From assembly GCF_963666665.1 (NCBI RefSeq), contig NZ_OY762999.1, positions 1,493,501-1,557,500 of the forward strand: DNA of 64,000 bases, written 5' to 3'. The DNA is from Maridesulfovibrio sp. (lineage in GTDB: Bacteria > Desulfobacterota > Desulfovibrionia > Desulfovibrionales > Desulfovibrionaceae). Every line of letters starts with the position of its first letter. Position 1 is the first letter of the stretch. The notes under the pieces were generated by a model that was not told the DNA's origin, did not search any database, and saw only the letters and a list, made by a program, of their open reading frames with translations. Of this stretch, positions 17,213-24,710 are shown piece after piece. The translations under genes were made by a program, and so were the position numbers.

Positions 17213-17901
17213 ACCACGAAATCTTTATTGAAACCAGCAATGTGACCAAGTTCCGCAAGGCTACATCAAGCTTGGCCAACACCGAGAAGGGAAAGGCCGG
17301 AATGATGGTTGTTCAGGGCAGCGCCGGACGTGGAAAGACCATGTGCGCCAAAGAATGGCACGCAAATAACGACAGTGTTTTCCTGCGTGTTTGGGGCAGC
17401 TGGACCGAAGCAGCTATGTGGCGTGCCCTCTGCTTCGAATTCTGCGGGGAGAAGCCGCGCAGCATCAGCACAAGTCAGGACTTGATTCTGGACGAGATCC
17501 ACAGGTTCCGCCGTACCATCATCATTGATGAAGCCGACAGGCTGAGCCTCAAGACGCTGGATAACCTGCGTGACCTGCACGACTACACATCCTGCCCCAT
17601 GATTCTGATCGGCGAAGAAAACATGATGACTAAGATCAGCTCCATGTCCCGCACCAGCAGCCGTGTGGTTCAGGTTGTCAAATTCAGCCCCGTCACCCCT
17701 GAAGACATCATGCTTTACGCAATGCAGGCCGCATCGCTCGAAGTGACACCGGAAGCGTGTCACAGGCTGGCTGAGCTGGCACGCGGTAGCTTCCGCCTTG
17801 TGTATGGCTACATGCTGAAGCTTGAAGAATACGCAAAGGTTCAGGGTGAAAACAAAATTGACATGGCCACAATCACTAAACTGCGGATCGGGAGGAACTA
17901 A
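17209..17901 (+). CDS. B: AAA+ ATPase, transposition target-DNA protein (MuB-like)
   Basis: 230 residues, shorter than Mu B (312). Walker A GSAGRGKT at 37-44, Walker B TIIIDEAD at 103-110, sensor-1 region ILIGEENM near 130. The family binds target DNA as ATP filaments, delivers it to the transposase and gives target immunity. The N-terminal HTH found in Mu B is missing, as in the shorter MuB/TniB-like relatives. Coupled by overlap to the transposase (ATGA) and to the next gene (one base). Confidence 0.92.
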   Translation: MNHEIFIETSNVTKFRKATSSLANTEKGKAGMMVVQGSAGRGKTMCAKEWHANNDSVFLRVWGSWTEAAMWRALCFEFCGEKPRSISTSQDLILDEIHRFRRTIIIDEADRLSLKTLDNLRDLHDYTSCPMILIGEENMMTKISSMSRTSSRVVQVVKFSPVTPEDIMLYAMQAASLEVTPEACHRLAELARGSFRLVYGYMLKLEEYAKVQGENKIDMATITKLRIGRN

Positions 17902-18512
17902 TGGTTCTCACTGAAATGGATAAACTGCGCACAGTGCTGCAGGCCTTGAGCCTGAACGGAGAACAGGAGTTTACCAACATCCTGATCTATAAGGCACTGA
18001 ACCTCAAGACAGACGCCGAGAAAACAGCCCTGCGCAGTCGTTTGTATGATTTGATCAAAGGCAAGGAAGTCGAACGTGTCAAGGAAGGAACATACATCTA
18101 TATGCCTAAGGTTCACTTCCTGCGCGGTGATGGATACGGCCGCATGTGGAAGATCATCAGGGCTTCCAGTCCCACATTCAAGATTGCCGAAGTAGCAGCT
18201 CTGGCACACGTGGAAGTCTCATTTGTCAGCAAGTATTGCCGCTTCCTGCTGGAGCAAGGTTTTCTCAGCAAAGGCGGCAAAAGCGGTCAGCGGATTCTGT
18301 ATGCGCCGACCAAGAAAGCCCGTGACACAATTGATACTCCGTATCCGCCCCGGCCTATCCGAGATCCCTTTGCCGCCGAGCGCAAGGCCATGAGCAACCT
18401 TGCAAGGATCTTCTTTGAAGAAGACCTCTACCAGCCCGGCACCCAGAAGAAAATTTTGAAACATTGCCGGACCATTTCGGGCCGGTTTGAAAAAGATCAG
18501 GAGGAATCATGA
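17901..18512 (+). CDS. Early prophage protein with winged-helix features
   Basis: 203 residues. The first 60 residues (LRTVLQALSLNGEQEFTNILIYKALNL...LYDLIKGKEVERVKEG) and 90-140 (KIAEVAALAHVEVSFVSKYCRFLLEQGFLSKGG) each read like a winged-helix unit, so a DNA-binding role in replication or control is likely. It overlaps the MuB-like gene by one base and the next gene by four. Specific function not recognised. Confidence 0.7.
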   Translation: MVLTEMDKLRTVLQALSLNGEQEFTNILIYKALNLKTDAEKTALRSRLYDLIKGKEVERVKEGTYIYMPKVHFLRGDGYGRMWKIIRASSPTFKIAEVAALAHVEVSFVSKYCRFLLEQGFLSKGGKSGQRILYAPTKKARDTIDTPYPPRPIRDPFAAERKAMSNLARIFFEEDLYQPGTQKKILKHCRTISGRFEKDQEES

Positions 18513-18907
18513 GTCAGGCGAGCAGACTTGAAGCGGCACCGATAAGCGGCAAAATCCGTGGTTGCACAATCGTCCTGCGTACCTTTGTACAGCCTCTGGA
18601 CGATGATGATTTTGAACGGTTGAGCAAAGTCATTGCTGTTCTGGATGGCTGCATCGAGCACATGGATGATTTCAGGCAGCAGGAAGTCACCATCGGCAAA
18701 ATCAGAAACTGCATTTACGAGCTGCGTAGCTTCTCAAAGCCGCTCAAGGATGAAGATTTCGAGAAGCTTAGCGGCGTAATTACCCTGCTGGAAGAATGCG
18801 TTCTTCACCTTGAAGAACTTGAACAGCAGACCCCGGTAAAGGAGTACACACCGCCCCTGGATTCAACCAAGCTGGCTAACGAGCTGGCCGCAAGAATGGA
18901 AGGTTAG
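18509..18907 (+). CDS. Early protein made of two duplicated about 48-residue units
   Basis: 132 residues. Unit 1 (about 14-55: GKIRGCTIVLRTFVQPLDDD...) and unit 2 (about 62-103: GKIRNCIYELRSFSKPLKDE...) share GKIR-C---LR-F--PL-D-DFE-LS-VI--L--C--H, a recent internal duplication. Both units are probably helical hairpins. ATGA overlap with the gene before. No family recognised. Confidence 0.7.
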   Translation: MSQASRLEAAPISGKIRGCTIVLRTFVQPLDDDDFERLSKVIAVLDGCIEHMDDFRQQEVTIGKIRNCIYELRSFSKPLKDEDFEKLSGVITLLEECVLHLEELEQQTPVKEYTPPLDSTKLANELAARMEG

Positions 18908-18908
18908 C

Positions 18909-19091
18909 ATGCCCATCGTAAAAGCCGAATTCAGCGAAAAGGACAGCCGTGGGTTCCTGTTTGTGGATTGTTGGGAATGCACCAAAGGCCGCAATGGCAA
19001 CAAAAGTTGTTCTGCAGGCTGGAAGAACAAGAAAGGCGGTCAGGGCGGATGTTTCTGCGGAATCCTGATGCCCGGTTTGGAAGTTAAATAG
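18909..19091 (+). CDS. Small Cys-rich early protein
   Basis: 60 residues with four cysteines in DCWECTKGRNGNKSCSAG and GGCFCG, enough for one zinc site. The start lies one base after the preceding stop and the gene lies in the rightward early operon. Size and Cys spacing suggest a small zinc-binding protein. Function unknown. Confidence 0.6.
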   Translation: MPIVKAEFSEKDSRGFLFVDCWECTKGRNGNKSCSAGWKNKKGGQGGCFCGILMPGLEVK

Positions 19092-19103
19092 AAGGAGAAA
19101 CCT

Positions 19104-19721
19104 ATGACAACTGAAGCAATCATTGATGGCAAATACATGAAAAACAGCAAGGGCCACCTTGTCCCTCTTGAACAGGTCTCGGACTACGACAAAGAAAAGG
19201 AAGAACTGGTACGCAGGCTTGTTTCCAAGGCTGTCCCCATTCAGGAGACAATGCGGGATTTTAAAGTTGAAGCTCTTGGCGACATGTACGCCTTCATGGA
19301 ACTCGCTTTTGAGAAATATGAAGCAAAGAAACGTGAGCTTAAAAATTTCCGGCTCACAACTTTCGACGGTACTCTTCGGGTTGAGGTGGCGGTGAACGAC
19401 TTCCTTGAATTCGATGAACAGCTTCAGGCTGCGAAGTCACTGGTTGACGAATGCCTGATCGGCTGGACCGAAGATGCCCGCCCCGAAGTTCGGGCTTTGG
19501 TCAGTCAGGCTTTTGAGACGGATAAGGAAGGCAGCGTCTCGCCCTCTAAAGTCATTCCTCTGATGAGGTTGGAAATTGAAGACGAAGACTGGAACAACGC
19601 GATGAAGGCCGTCAAAGCCAGCCTGACAGTGCAATACAGTAAAAAGTACATCAGATTCAAGCGGCGGACCGGCCCTGAGGGCAAGTGGGAAAACATCGTA
19701 TTAGACATCGCAGCCCTGTAG
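19104..19721 (+). CDS. DUF3164-family early protein
   Basis: 205 residues. The N-terminus DGKYMKNSKGHLVPLEQVSDYDKEKEELVRRL and the following long helical body match DUF3164, a family found in the early region of Mu-like phages next to the transposition genes. Molecular role not known. AAGGAG lies eight bases before the ATG. Confidence 0.85.
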   Translation: MTTEAIIDGKYMKNSKGHLVPLEQVSDYDKEKEELVRRLVSKAVPIQETMRDFKVEALGDMYAFMELAFEKYEAKKRELKNFRLTTFDGTLRVEVAVNDFLEFDEQLQAAKSLVDECLIGWTEDARPEVRALVSQAFETDKEGSVSPSKVIPLMRLEIEDEDWNNAMKAVKASLTVQYSKKYIRFKRRTGPEGKWENIVLDIAAL

Positions 19722-19730
19722 GAGGCGACC

Positions 19731-20006
19731 ATGTGTCTCAAACGATTCAGTCCCGGCAAACTGTACGTACCCTTGTCCCGGCTCCATGCTGTTGAAGCCC
19801 GGTCTCTTACAAAAACAAAAGTGGTCCAGCGAATGGCAAAGCTCCTCCAGATTGGCGTCGAGAGTGGCGCAATGTCAAACGACTGGACCAGGCAAGCACA
19901 GAGTCTGATTGATCAGGCCGAAAGCGTCAACCCCGAAGTGTTGATGATTGATTACGATCCCATTGATGGGACTAAGGAAGAATGGAAGGAGGCCCTGAAT
20001 GGATAG
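19731..20006 (+). CDS. Early prophage protein of unknown function
   Basis: 91 residues, mainly helical. AGGAGG lies five bases before the ATG. TKTKVVQRMAKLLQIGVESGAMSNDWTRQAQSLIDQ is the most structured part. It overlaps the next gene by eight bases. No family recognised. Confidence 0.65.
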   Translation: MCLKRFSPGKLYVPLSRLHAVEARSLTKTKVVQRMAKLLQIGVESGAMSNDWTRQAQSLIDQAESVNPEVLMIDYDPIDGTKEEWKEALNG

Positions 20007-20412
20007 ATCAAGCATCGTTAAGCAGATCAAAAGCATGCAGTTCCGCGCAAAGGCTCGCGACGTAGAAAAGATAGTCCTCGCTGTTTGCGACATAATCGAA
20101 GGTGAAGGCGAAAACCCCGAAATGGACGGATTCACCCCGATTCCCGCACCCAAGCTGAAGAAGGACTACGCTGACAACTGGATCATGCTGAAAGCTTCCG
20201 TCGGCACAATCAAATCCGGCGCTGTCTGCAAGCTCCTGCGCAGGCTCCCGGCCAAGGAGGCCTCCACCTCTGTCCGTCTCCCCGGCGAACCTAACGGACG
20301 CTGGTTGAATATCATGCACCAGTGCCATGAATGCGGCCTTAAAAACAGGGAATACATTCCCGAAAGCTGGATTGAAGATGGCAAGATTCAGTTTGTAGAA
20401 AGGATTAACTAG
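19999..20412 (+). CDS. Early prophage protein of unknown function
   Basis: 137 residues; GAAGGAGG precedes the ATG. Basic N-terminus followed by PIPAPKLKKDYADNWIMLKASVGTIKSGAVCKLLRRLP and a C-terminal CHECG pair. The following 75 bases to the next gene hold a 7-bp hairpin ACCGCCC/GGGCGGT (20419-20438) without a T-run. Function unknown. Confidence 0.65.
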   Translation: MDRSSIVKQIKSMQFRAKARDVEKIVLAVCDIIEGEGENPEMDGFTPIPAPKLKKDYADNWIMLKASVGTIKSGAVCKLLRRLPAKEASTSVRLPGEPNGRWLNIMHQCHECGLKNREYIPESWIEDGKIQFVERIN

Positions 20413-20487
20413 TGCGAAACCGCCCCACGCTGGGCGGTCGTCATGACGTGGCGGCCGTGGCCTGATGAGCAGCCAAGAGGATAAGTT

Positions 20488-20724
20488 ATGAAAAACACAT
20501 TAGCCGATCTGAACAACCATCTTTTCGAGCAGCTTGAACGTCTTAATGACGATGAGGTCACAGGGGACAAGCTTAATGAAGAGGTCAAAAGGGCTGGGGC
20601 AATGACAACGATTTCCAAAGAAATTATCGCAAACGGCAGACTTGCCTTGGATGCAGCAAAGACCAGACAGGAATTGCATGGCTGCGATGTAGGTATGCCT
20701 CGGATGCTTGAAGGTAACAAGTGA
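20488..20724 (+). CDS. Small early protein, Mu-like phage type
   Basis: 78 residues with RBS AGAGGA before the ATG. Two helices with LADLNNHLFEQLERLNDDEVTGDKLNEEVKRA. I recall similar small proteins with LFEQLERL and LNEEV(K)RA in the early regions of many Mu-like prophages, always without a known function. Its stop overlaps the start of the HNH gene. Confidence 0.75.
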   Translation: MKNTLADLNNHLFEQLERLNDDEVTGDKLNEEVKRAGAMTTISKEIIANGRLALDAAKTRQELHGCDVGMPRMLEGNK

Positions 20725-21338
20725 TGTTTCGCTATTCAAAAGAACATCTGGACTTCTTGGCTAGGGAGTACGCGATTAAGTGTCTCCCTCAACTCACAGA
20801 AGATTTTAACCAGCAGTTTGGTTTGAATAAGTCAAAAGATCAGATTCGAGCAGCCCTTAAAAACCACAAAATAACCTGTGGCCGAACCGGATGTTTTGAA
20901 AAAGGCATGAAGCCTTGGAACGCAGGAACAAAAGGTTTGGTACAGCCCAACAGCGGGAATTTCAAAAAAGGTCAGATTCCGAAAAACCACAAGCCAATCG
21001 GGCATGAGAAAGTTTGCTCAAAAGATGGCTACATTCTCATTAAGGTAGACGAGGTAAACCCGTACACAGGGGCTCAGGGTTGGTACAGATTTAAGCATGT
21101 GGTTATCTGGGAACAAATGAACGGCCCTGTTCCGAAAGGACATGTTGTCAGGTTTAAGGACGGCAATAAACTTAACTGCGCCCCTGAAAATTTGGTTCTG
21201 CTGACTAGACGGGAGCATATGCAAATCACTCGTTCCGGATTTAGTGATGTTCCTAAACATTTGAAACCTAGTGTGCTTGAAATTGGAAGACTTGAATCAA
21301 AATTGTTTGAACTCAAAAACCGGAAGGCAGAGCAATGA
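20724..21338 (+). CDS. HNH endonuclease
   Basis: 204 residues. The C-terminal half has the HNH_3-type core: FKHVVIWEQMNG, then GHVVRFKDGNKLNC and PENLVLLTRREH, giving the His, Asn and second His/Asp of the beta-beta-alpha metal site. The N-terminal 70 residues resemble the DNA-binding part of free-standing phage HNH enzymes. Start ATG 20724 overlaps the previous stop (TGATG); a GTG three bases before is also possible. The end overlaps the next gene by four bases. It may be a selfish homing-type nuclease or assist replication/packaging. Confidence 0.85.
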   Translation: MFRYSKEHLDFLAREYAIKCLPQLTEDFNQQFGLNKSKDQIRAALKNHKITCGRTGCFEKGMKPWNAGTKGLVQPNSGNFKKGQIPKNHKPIGHEKVCSKDGYILIKVDEVNPYTGAQGWYRFKHVVIWEQMNGPVPKGHVVRFKDGNKLNCAPENLVLLTRREHMQITRSGFSDVPKHLKPSVLEIGRLESKLFELKNRKAEQ

Positions 21339-21565
21339 GTACCAATAAACTCATTTATTCTCCCATCTTTAAACAGTCCAAATGCGGCGGCGTAGCCCAG
21401 CTCACTCCGCGAGATCTGACATGCAAGCACGATAAACAGTCACACCGCGCAAGGGCCTTCGGCGGTGAGATCCGCTGTCCAGGGTGCGACAACATGTGCG
21501 TATGCCCCGAAGGAATTGAACACGATCAAGAGATAAGGATTAAGCAACATGGCAAAAAAGTATAA
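21335..21565 (+). CDS. Small Cys-rich early protein
   Basis: 76 residues. Cysteines at KCGG, LTCKH and RCPGCDNMCVCPEG, the last five close enough to bind one zinc. It overlaps the HNH gene by four bases and the GemA gene by 17 bases. No family recognised. Confidence 0.6.
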   Translation: MSTNKLIYSPIFKQSKCGGVAQLTPRDLTCKHDKQSHRARAFGGEIRCPGCDNMCVCPEGIEHDQEIRIKQHGKKV

Positions 21566-22034
21566 TCCTAAAAGCGGCTTAATTACAAAGGGTGCCATAG
21601 CCCGGCAGCAGATCGGCATTGATGATGTCGCATATCGAATGCTGCTGGAGCGTCGCTATGGTGTTAGCAGCTCCAAAGACCTCAACATCAAGCAGCTGCA
21701 CGACTTAATCCATAACGTTTACATTGGTGAATATGGATGGGAACCCAAGCCATCAAAGAACAAGAAGCCCACACCTACACAGAAGAAAGGCAAGGGCTAT
21801 CAGGGTGAATTTGTCGAGATCAACCCGAAAGACCCGTTAGCCAAGCAGAAACGTTATGCATTGGCTCTGGCCGCGCTGCTCGGGTGGAAACTGTCTGGAC
21901 TGGATACCCGCTGTAAAAGACAATTCGGTGTGGAAAAGTTCATCTGGATCACAAAGCAGAGCCATATGCAGACCCTGATCAAAGACATGCAGCAGCGCTG
22001 TGCTAAACGCGGTATCGACTACAGTCCCAATTAG
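21549..22034 (+). CDS. gemA: GemA/DUF1018-family regulatory protein (Mu gp16-like)
   Basis: 161 residues. The N-terminal ITKGAIARQQIGIDDVAYRMLLERRYGVSSSKDLNIKQLHDLI matches the DUF1018/GemA pattern, and the C-terminal KRYALALAALLGWKL fits the second conserved block. In Mu, GemA affects host gene expression and DNA supercoiling. AAGGA lies before the ATG at 21549, inside the preceding gene's end. Confidence 0.85.
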   Translation: MAKKYNPKSGLITKGAIARQQIGIDDVAYRMLLERRYGVSSSKDLNIKQLHDLIHNVYIGEYGWEPKPSKNKKPTPTQKKGKGYQGEFVEINPKDPLAKQKRYALALAALLGWKLSGLDTRCKRQFGVEKFIWITKQSHMQTLIKDMQQRCAKRGIDYSPN

Positions 22035-22035
22035 C

Positions 22036-22350
22036 ATGGATCAGGAGCGGGAAAGCCTTCGGGCTGCAATAGTCAACCAGCATGGAACGATCCACAGGTT
22101 CTGCCGCAGAAACCAGCAACTTAACCGGCCTACGGTCTATCTGGTTTTGAACGGCAAGTATCCTGGGAACACTGAAAAGCAGATCAAGAAAATCAAGATG
22201 GCCCTGTCAGGCGAGGACCGTAGCGAGTCTGTTTTCAAAGCCATCAAGTCCGAGGCCTGTAAGAAATGTGCAGTCAGCGGAACCTGCAACAAGTGTGACC
22301 GACTGTTCCGATCCCAAGCTGCAGCGGTGTTAGAAATTTTCTCAAATTGA
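22036..22350 (+). CDS. Early protein with HTH and Cys motif
   Basis: 104 residues from ATG 22036, one base after the gemA stop; an in-frame start at 22000 inside gemA is less likely. QQLNRPTVYLVLNGKYPGNTEKQIKKI reads as a helix-turn-helix of the phage Cro/CI kind, followed by CKKCAVSGTCNKCDRLF, a four-Cys zinc knuckle. A regulator is likely; target unknown. Confidence 0.65.
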   Translation: MDQERESLRAAIVNQHGTIHRFCRRNQQLNRPTVYLVLNGKYPGNTEKQIKKIKMALSGEDRSESVFKAIKSEACKKCAVSGTCNKCDRLFRSQAAAVLEIFSN

Positions 22351-22357
22351 GTGACCT

Positions 22358-22765
22358 ATGAAACAGCAAAAAATAGCACATGTACTCTGCCATAAGGACG
22401 GAGAAACCGCTGGACCCAAGCTGGAAATTTTCCCCTCAGAACAGTGGAAAAAACCGAGGGCCAAAGTTGGTTACTACCGTCTGCGCAAAGACCGTCTCTG
22501 GGTTATGCAGGGTGAAAAATATTCCTTCATGTCTCCCGCTAAAATTGGAGAAATTGTGGTCCAATCGTTGGGATTGGTCGAGCCGGAACCTGAGAATGTA
22601 CCAGAGCTGAAGCCACAGCAGCGGGTAACAGTACTCGGTCCAAATGGATGGACTATGGGCATGACCGTAACCGATCCCATACAAGGGCCGGATGGACGGT
22701 GGCAGATTTGGGTCAGGGGTTATGGTTTTGCTGGATTTTATCTTTGTGAGGAAATCAGGAGATGA
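22358..22765 (+). CDS. Prophage protein of unknown function
   Basis: 135 residues, beta-rich, no membrane segment. RVTVLGPNGWTMGMTVTDPIQGPDGRWQIWVRGYGFAGFYLCEEI at the C-terminus looks like an SH3-like barrel. It overlaps the next gene by four bases. No family recognised. Confidence 0.6.
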   Translation: MKQQKIAHVLCHKDGETAGPKLEIFPSEQWKKPRAKVGYYRLRKDRLWVMQGEKYSFMSPAKIGEIVVQSLGLVEPEPENVPELKPQQRVTVLGPNGWTMGMTVTDPIQGPDGRWQIWVRGYGFAGFYLCEEIRR

Positions 22766-23193
22766 CCATGAACAGCACACTTTGCAGAACACTACGAAAG
22801 ATGCTTGCCGACGGATTTGAGCAGTACAATGGTATAATCGACCCGACAGTATATGAACGCTTGAAATGCGAGAAGCCCGAACGAGCGTACTGGGTTTGCA
22901 ACTGGCCTATCCTCCATTGCCTGGGATGCCGCAGGAAATGCACACCCAAAGACATCCGAGGCTTCCAGATTGTGCTGCCCAATGCTGAACCGTCTGTTAT
23001 TGAATGGCAGGAAAGAGTTGCTACATTACTTAAGAAAAAGTTTATGCGTCCGGCAGAAGCAGCCTTTTGCTTGGATGTATCCGAACGTCATGTGCGCGAC
23101 CTGGTTGAAGAGGGAATTTTGATACGCCATGTCCGTCCCCCTTTGCGCATAACTTCCGAGTCCGTGAAGCAGGAAATGGAGCAACTAGAGTAG
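22762..23193 (+). CDS. Zn-ribbon/HTH protein, candidate late-gene regulator
   Basis: 143 residues (ATG at 22762 or 22768). WPILHCLGCRRKCTPKDIRG carries three close Cys. The C-terminal RPAEAAFCLDVSERHVRDLVEEGILIRHVRPPLRITSESV is an excisionase/MerR-like winged HTH. It is the last gene before the terminator that splits the early region from lysis and head genes. Mu has its Mor/C activators in the corresponding area, and no Mor-family protein is present, so this is the best candidate for that role; that is an inference from position. Confidence 0.65.
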   Translation: MTMNSTLCRTLRKMLADGFEQYNGIIDPTVYERLKCEKPERAYWVCNWPILHCLGCRRKCTPKDIRGFQIVLPNAEPSVIEWQERVATLLKKKFMRPAEAAFCLDVSERHVRDLVEEGILIRHVRPPLRITSESVKQEMEQLE

Positions 23194-23255
23194 TAATAAA
23201 CTTTGCATATCCTGCATGACCGCAGTGAATTAGCCTCCTGTATATCACATAATAG

Positions 23256-23298
23256 CCTCCGTAACGCATGAACACATAAATGCTACGGAGGTTTTTTT
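23256..23298 (+). terminator. Terminator whose 3' arm contains the endolysin ribosome site
   Basis: 8-bp stem CCTCCGTA (23256-23263) / TACGGAGG (23284-23291) plus an inner GCAT/ATGC, then seven T bases and directly the ATG at 23299. GGAGG of the 3' arm is also the Shine-Dalgarno sequence of the endolysin gene, seven bases from its ATG. A second CCTCC at 23234-23238 could pair with the same GGAGG. Confidence 0.8.
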
Positions 23299-23754
23299 AT
23301 GGTCGCTCTCAGCGAGAACTTCACCCTCAATGAATTTACCCGATCCCAGACAGCCGCAAGGCTGGGTGAACGGGTAACGGTTGATCTGACATCACCCGAA
23401 TACGCCAACATAGTCACGCTCTGCAAAGAAATCTTGCAGCCGTTGCGTGGACTGCTCGAAGCCCCCATCACTATTACATCCGGCTACCGTCCTGATTGGC
23501 TTAATGAGCTTATCGGCGGAGCTCCTAATTCCGCGCACCTTTCAGGCCGCGCTGCTGACATTGTCGTGCCCGGCATGTCTCCGCGCAGCGTGGCCCTGAT
23601 GATTGTGCGGTCAGGTTTGCCCTTTAACCAGTGCATTCTTGAATTCGGACAGTGGGTGCATGTCTCTATAGCACCCATGGGCGACGAACCGCGCCGTCAG
23701 GTTCTGACAGCCAGCAAGAAGAATGGCGCGACCATCTACAAGGAAGGTTTGTAG
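23299..23754 (+). CDS. Peptidase M15-type endolysin
   Basis: 151 residues. NEFTRSQTAARLG at the N-terminus and the zinc site SAHLSGRAADIV (His, Asp; about 77-88) with a later WVHVSI (His, about 118) are typical of the Peptidase_M15_3 family of phage D-Ala-D-Ala carboxypeptidase/endopeptidases that cut peptidoglycan cross-links. No signal peptide, so it needs a holin, and small membrane proteins follow directly. Its ribosome site is buried in a terminator hairpin, so it should only be translated from RNA started elsewhere or when the hairpin is melted. Confidence 0.9.
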   Translation: MVALSENFTLNEFTRSQTAARLGERVTVDLTSPEYANIVTLCKEILQPLRGLLEAPITITSGYRPDWLNELIGGAPNSAHLSGRAADIVVPGMSPRSVALMIVRSGLPFNQCILEFGQWVHVSIAPMGDEPRRQVLTASKKNGATIYKEGL

Positions 23755-23756
23755 GT

Positions 23757-23891
23757 ATGCCGAGTTCATTTGAAGTCTTTTGCATGTTGTTTACTGCCGG
23801 ATTGGCCTTTCGGCTCGGCACAATCACAGTTGAATGGGGGCTTTCCCTCGTGGATAAGCTCTTCGAAAAAATACGCGATCTGCTTGATTAA
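23757..23891 (+). CDS. Small membrane protein in the lysis cassette
   Basis: 44 residues from ATG 23757, two bases after the endolysin stop. One hydrophobic segment (about 4-20) and a charged C-terminus (DKLFEKIRDLLD). Probably an accessory lysis membrane protein. A longer reading from 23652 is less likely because it overlaps the endolysin. Confidence 0.5.
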   Translation: MPSSFEVFCMLFTAGLAFRLGTITVEWGLSLVDKLFEKIRDLLD

Positions 23892-23918
23892 ACCTTCAAC
23901 ATCAACCCGGAGAAAGCA

Positions 23919-24266
23919 ATGAAAACCTATCTCATCATGACCGTCATCGGTGCCGTTCTCGGCGCACTGGTCGGCGGTATTTGTGGCTGGCTCGTCAGTG
24001 TGATCTGGCCCTGTGTAATCACCGGCACCATTGCCGGAGTTATCGGCATCTGGACCTGGAACAAATGGCCCAACTGGTTTGCAACCCAGTACGTGGAGAC
24101 CTGGCACAGCGGTGTAATCGTGTTTGTGCTCTGCGTGGTCTTCGGCGGTGCGATCGGAGCCTTTACCGGCTGGAGTGTGCTGGGTCTCGGTCTTGGTGCG
24201 CTCTTCGGTGTAATCGTTGTCGGCATGTCCTACGGCATCCGTCACTTGCCCCTTAACGTTCAGTAG
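23919..24266 (+). CDS. Membrane protein, putative holin or holin partner
   Basis: 115 residues and three to four hydrophobic, Gly-rich segments (about 5-27, 30-48, 64-82 and 85-105). CGGAGA precedes the ATG. It lies between the endolysin and a recognisable 3-TM holin, so a role in lysis timing is likely, but the sequence itself does not name a family. Confidence 0.6.
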   Translation: MKTYLIMTVIGAVLGALVGGICGWLVSVIWPCVITGTIAGVIGIWTWNKWPNWFATQYVETWHSGVIVFVLCVVFGGAIGAFTGWSVLGLGLGALFGVIVVGMSYGIRHLPLNVQ

Positions 24267-24278
24267 GAAGTGGCCGTC

Positions 24279-24710
24279 ATGAGTTTTTTAGGAGCTGTAA
24301 AAGTTGGCAAGGAAATCGGTGATGCAGCCGGTGGTGTTATCGGCGCAATCGGCAAAGTCTTTGATGACCTGTTTACCTCGGACGAGGAACGCGAAGCAGC
24401 GAAATTGAAATTGTTTCAAATGTATCAGGCCGGGGAACTTACTGAGCTTGATCTTCGCATCAAAGTCATGCTGGCCGAGATGAACGGTAACTGGCTCCAG
24501 CGCTCATGGCGGCCCATCCTGATGCTGGTGATCGTGGCAATTATTGCCAACAACTACATGATTTATCCGTATCTGCGGTTGTTCTGGCCTGCCGCCCCTC
24601 AATTGGTCCTCCCTGTTGAGCTCTGGGACCTCATGAAACTCGGGGTAGGCGGATACACCGTTGGGCGTAGTGCTGAAAAGGTGGCCGACATTTGGAGGAA
24701 CAAACAGTGA
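24279..24710 (+). CDS. 3-TM phage holin
   Basis: 143 residues. Amphipathic N-terminus, charged linker (TSDEEREAAKLKLFQMYQAGELTELDLRIKVMLAEMNGNW), then the family block LQRSWRPILMLVIVAIIANNY and two further hydrophobic stretches; this matches the 3TMs_holin family of Mu-like phages. It forms membrane lesions that release the endolysin. I take ATG 24279 with AGGAAG upstream. Confidence 0.85.
   Translation: MSFLGAVKVGKEIGDAAGGVIGAIGKVFDDLFTSDEEREAAKLKLFQMYQAGELTELDLRIKVMLAEMNGNWLQRSWRPILMLVIVAIIANNYMIYPYLRLFWPAAPQLVLPVELWDLMKLGVGGYTVGRSAEKVADIWRNKQ

Noticed and set aside
20419..20438. Hairpin ACCGCCC/GGGCGGT as a terminator in the early operon
   Set aside because: No T-run follows and the downstream genes continue the same operon; more likely a minor mRNA structure.
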